A stretch of DNA of 64,000 bases, from contig NZ_RCWZ01000001.1 of NCBI RefSeq assembly GCF_003675385.1, positions 930,001 through 994,000 of the forward strand, given 5' to 3'. Of the stretch, positions 62,125 to 64,000 are shown piece by piece; within the stretch, counting starts at the first letter, position 1, and each line of letters opens with the position of its first letter. The position numbers were made by a program, and so were the translations under genes. This DNA comes from Mucilaginibacter kameinonensis. GTDB lineage: Bacteria > Bacteroidota > Bacteroidia > Sphingobacteriales > Sphingobacteriaceae. Under the pieces are notes generated by a model. The model searched no databases, was not told where the DNA came from, and was given only the letters and a program-made list of their open reading frames with translations.

Positions 62125-62218
62125 CGTCATTGCGAGACACGAAGTAATCCCCAAGAAGCAGAGAGGCTATGCAAATCCGCTCTGTAAATCGGGGATTACT
62201 TCGTGTCTCGCAATGACG
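62125..62218. repeat. GTCATTGCGAG element, copy 3 (variant arms)
   Basis: Perfect 28-bp arms (62125-62152 and 62191-62218). They differ from the other copies at several bases (GAGACACGAAGTAAT against GAGGAACGAAGCAAT), with every change matched in both arms. Confidence 0.9.
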
Positions 62219-62237
62219 TGATGGACACAGACTAACA

Positions 62238-62272
62238 AAAAGGCCCGGCATCTTTCGATGCCGGGCCTTTTA
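62238..62272 (-). terminator. Terminator of S41 protease
   Basis: GGCCCGGCATC/GATGCCGGGCC stem with a 4-nt loop region and T runs on both strands; on the minus strand it follows the protease stop by about 20 bp. Confidence 0.88.
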
Positions 62273-62290
62273 ATAATATTAAGACTTTAC

Positions 62291-64000
62291 TTAGTTAGCC
62301 GGTTGTGAGCCAACGCTGGTAAATTTATTGTCAAGGCTGATATAGTCGGTCATGATTTGGCCGGCTTCGCGTTTAACAAAGTCAAGATCTTCGTTTTTAG
62401 GTTTGGTTTGTCCTTTTTTAAGGGCTGGTAAACCTAAAGCCACACGGCGCAGGTTGTTACGATCAAATGATTTTTGCTCGTCGTCGTCACGTTGTTTTTT
62501 CAGATCAGATTCTTTTAACGAGATACTGTCATCAGCATCATGCTTTTTGAAATCGGCGATATCTTCAAGCAAATATTTGTAGCTGTCGCTGCTGCTCATA
62601 CGCTGATCATGCAGTTTTTTAAGCTGTGGCAGCACACCGGTGAAATCGCCGGTTTTGGTGTAATCGGTTTTGGCAATCACATCAAAAGGCATTGCTGACG
62701 GCTCTGTATCTTCACCGTATTTATCCAACGGAATAACCGATGGGAATGAGATATCAGGCGTTACACCTTTATGCTGCGTTGAGTTACCGCTGATACGATA
62801 GAACTTAGCTATAGTAAGGTTAAGCTGGCCATAAGTGCTCTGGCTGCCGGTTGAAGTAGTTTTTTTACCACCACCAACTACACCTGCAATTTTATCACGC
62901 AATGAAGAACCTATCACCCTGTCAAGGTCAATGGCACTTTGTACAGAACCTTTACCATAAGTTTGGGTACCCAATATCAAACCGCGACCGTAGTCCTGTA
63001 TAGCACCGGAGAAAATCTCGGAAGCCGAAGCGCTGAAACGGTCGACCAGTACAGCCATAGGACCGCTATAAGTAATATCCGGATCTTCGTCTTTATCAAT
63101 TTCAACCTGGTCTTTAGTATCACGCACCTGTACCACAGGGCCGGTTTTAATGAAAAGGCCGGTAAGCTCAATGGCTTCCATTAATGAACCGCCTCCGTTT
63201 TCACGAAGATCGATCACGAGGCCGTCAACGTTTTCTTTCTTCAAAGAGTCAAGGATGGCCTTAACATCGTGCGTGGTGCTTTTGTAGTTAGGATTGCCTG
63301 CTTTGTAATCGTTAAAATCGATATAGAACGCAGGGATAGATATTACACCTATCTTAACTGTTTTACCATTGCTGTTATAAGTACGGATCTCCTTTTTGGC
63401 CGATTGGTCTTTCAGGATGATTTTCTCGCGTACCATTTCAACAACTTTTGGTTTAGCAGAAGCGTTTACACCGGCAGGTAATATCTCAAGCCTTACCGTA
63501 GTACCTTTAGTACCGCGAATAATAGCGATGGCATTATCAACACGCCAGCCTACCACGTTCTGAAATTCGCCGGTTTTACCTTGTGCCACCGCAACAATAC
63601 GGTCATCAACGCTTATCTGGTGGCTTTTATCGGCAGGACCGCCTGCTACAATGGTTTTAATGGTTACGTACTCGTTTTCAACCTGCAGTGAAGCACCGAT
63701 ACCTTCAACCTGACGTGACATTTCAATATTGAAATTAGCCGCGTTTGATGGGTTAAAGTAGTTAGTGTGCGGATCGATAGCCTCAGTAAAGGCATCCATG
63801 AAGTACTGGAAAACATCCTGGTTAGATAGCTTGTTGGTTTGGGTCAACAGGTTTTCGTAACGTTTTTTAAGCGTTTCTTTATTTTTAGCCATATCCGCGC
63901 TGGCCAGTTTCAGGTTCAGCAGATCATATTTAACACGCTGGGTCCACATGGCATCCATATCGGTTTGGGTAGCTATCCATGGCAATTTATCACGATCGTA
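62291..64000 (-). CDS. Carboxy-terminal processing (S41) protease, partial (5' end outside window)
   Basis: About 570 residues visible, lacking the N-terminus. Order: helical region (LKKRYENLLTQTNKLSNQDVFQYFMDAFTEAIDPHTNYFNP), PDZ domain (EGIGASLQVENEYVTIKTIVAGGPADKSHQISVDDRIVAV), catalytic Ser in DRFSASASEIFSGAIQDYGRG and Lys in TQTYGKGSVQ, then a C-terminal extension (DUF3340-like, KGVTPDISFPS onwards). Processes C-termini or degrades tagged proteins in the periplasm. The frame stays open to the window edge. Confidence 0.92.
   Translation of the reverse strand, partial: YDRDKLPWIATQTDMDAMWTQRVKYDLLNLKLASADMAKNKETLKKRYENLLTQTNKLSNQDVFQYFMDAFTEAIDPHTNYFNPSNAANFNIEMSRQVEGIGASLQVENEYVTIKTIVAGGPADKSHQISVDDRIVAVAQGKTGEFQNVVGWRVDNAIAIIRGTKGTTVRLEILPAGVNASAKPKVVEMVREKIILKDQSAKKEIRTYNSNGKTVKIGVISIPAFYIDFNDYKAGNPNYKSTTHDVKAILDSLKKENVDGLVIDLRENGGGSLMEAIELTGLFIKTGPVVQVRDTKDQVEIDKDEDPDITYSGPMAVLVDRFSASASEIFSGAIQDYGRGLILGTQTYGKGSVQSAIDLDRVIGSSLRDKIAGVVGGGKKTTSTGSQSTYGQLNLTIAKFYRISGNSTQHKGVTPDISFPSVIPLDKYGEDTEPSAMPFDVIAKTDYTKTGDFTGVLPQLKKLHDQRMSSSDSYKYLLEDIADFKKHDADDSISLKESDLKKQRDDDEQKSFDRNNLRRVALGLPALKKGQTKPKNEDLDFVKREAGQIMTDYISLDNKFTSVGSQPAN

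Larger units (their letters stand above)
61984..62290. other. Intergenic region with repeat and terminator
   Basis: 307 bp; holds the fourth GTCATTGCGAG element and the S41 protease terminator. No gene. Confidence 0.6.

Overview
The window looks like a chromosomal segment from a Bacteroidota bacterium of the Sphingobacteriaceae, most likely Mucilaginibacter or a close relative. This is an inference. It rests on a type IX secretion (CHU_C) adhesin, a TonB receptor/DUF4249/MG2 locus, TTTG-N17-20-TAnnTTTG promoters, a tryptophan attenuator of Bacteroidota style and many dispersed palindromic repeats. Most genes are housekeeping or surface functions. No prophage, integrative element or CRISPR array was seen.

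Layout. 1-1.3 kb: 5' part of a GH27 alpha-galactosidase behind two identical LacI-type operators. 1.5-1.8 kb: two tRNA-Val. 2.3-3.7 kb: the most unusual region, four copies of a regulatory module. Each has a GGGAAA upstream site, then 98-100 bp later a sigma54-like -24/-12 element, then a roughly 75-nt predicted small RNA whose terminator stem shows compensatory base changes. One copy has its upstream site amplified as four perfect 78-bp tandem repeats. 3.8-6.1 kb: LLM flavin oxidoreductase and a TauE-type transporter. 6.4-6.9 kb: three tandem tRNA-Asp. 7-15.4 kb: a surface locus (unknown secreted protein, TonB receptor with STN domain, two DUF4249 lipoproteins, MG2 protein). 15.7-24.2 kb: VOC protein, two-component pair, DUF3127 protein with an SSB-like tail, rRNA methyltransferase, small regulator, HD hydrolase, porin, and a RAYT transposase with REP-like palindromes.

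24.6-30 kb: HIT and GreA, an ECF42-type sigma/DGPF/AhpD-like operon, an acyltransferase and a redoxin. 30-38 kb: hybrid histidine kinase, DNA polymerase IV, DUF922, SPFH, CapA and NlpC/P60 proteins; a 2-kb part of this is bracketed by inverted copies of a roughly 110-bp repeat. 38-45 kb: pyruvate dehydrogenase E1alpha and E2 (no E1beta), a cytochrome-b-like membrane protein, and trpE-trpG-trpC behind a Trp-codon leader peptide and terminator. C/G-rich palindromes sit at each trp gene border, one inside the trpG reading frame. 45-64 kb: a roughly 1780-residue Ig-like adhesin, SGNH hydrolase, prolyl oligopeptidase, OMP, LpxH-like hydrolase, RF1, Tex, a 2-hydroxyacid dehydrogenase and a partial S41 protease.

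Start codons were moved to the first plausible ATG wherever an open frame began at TTG or upstream of a clear signal peptide or domain start. All family calls come from motif recognition by eye, not database searches.
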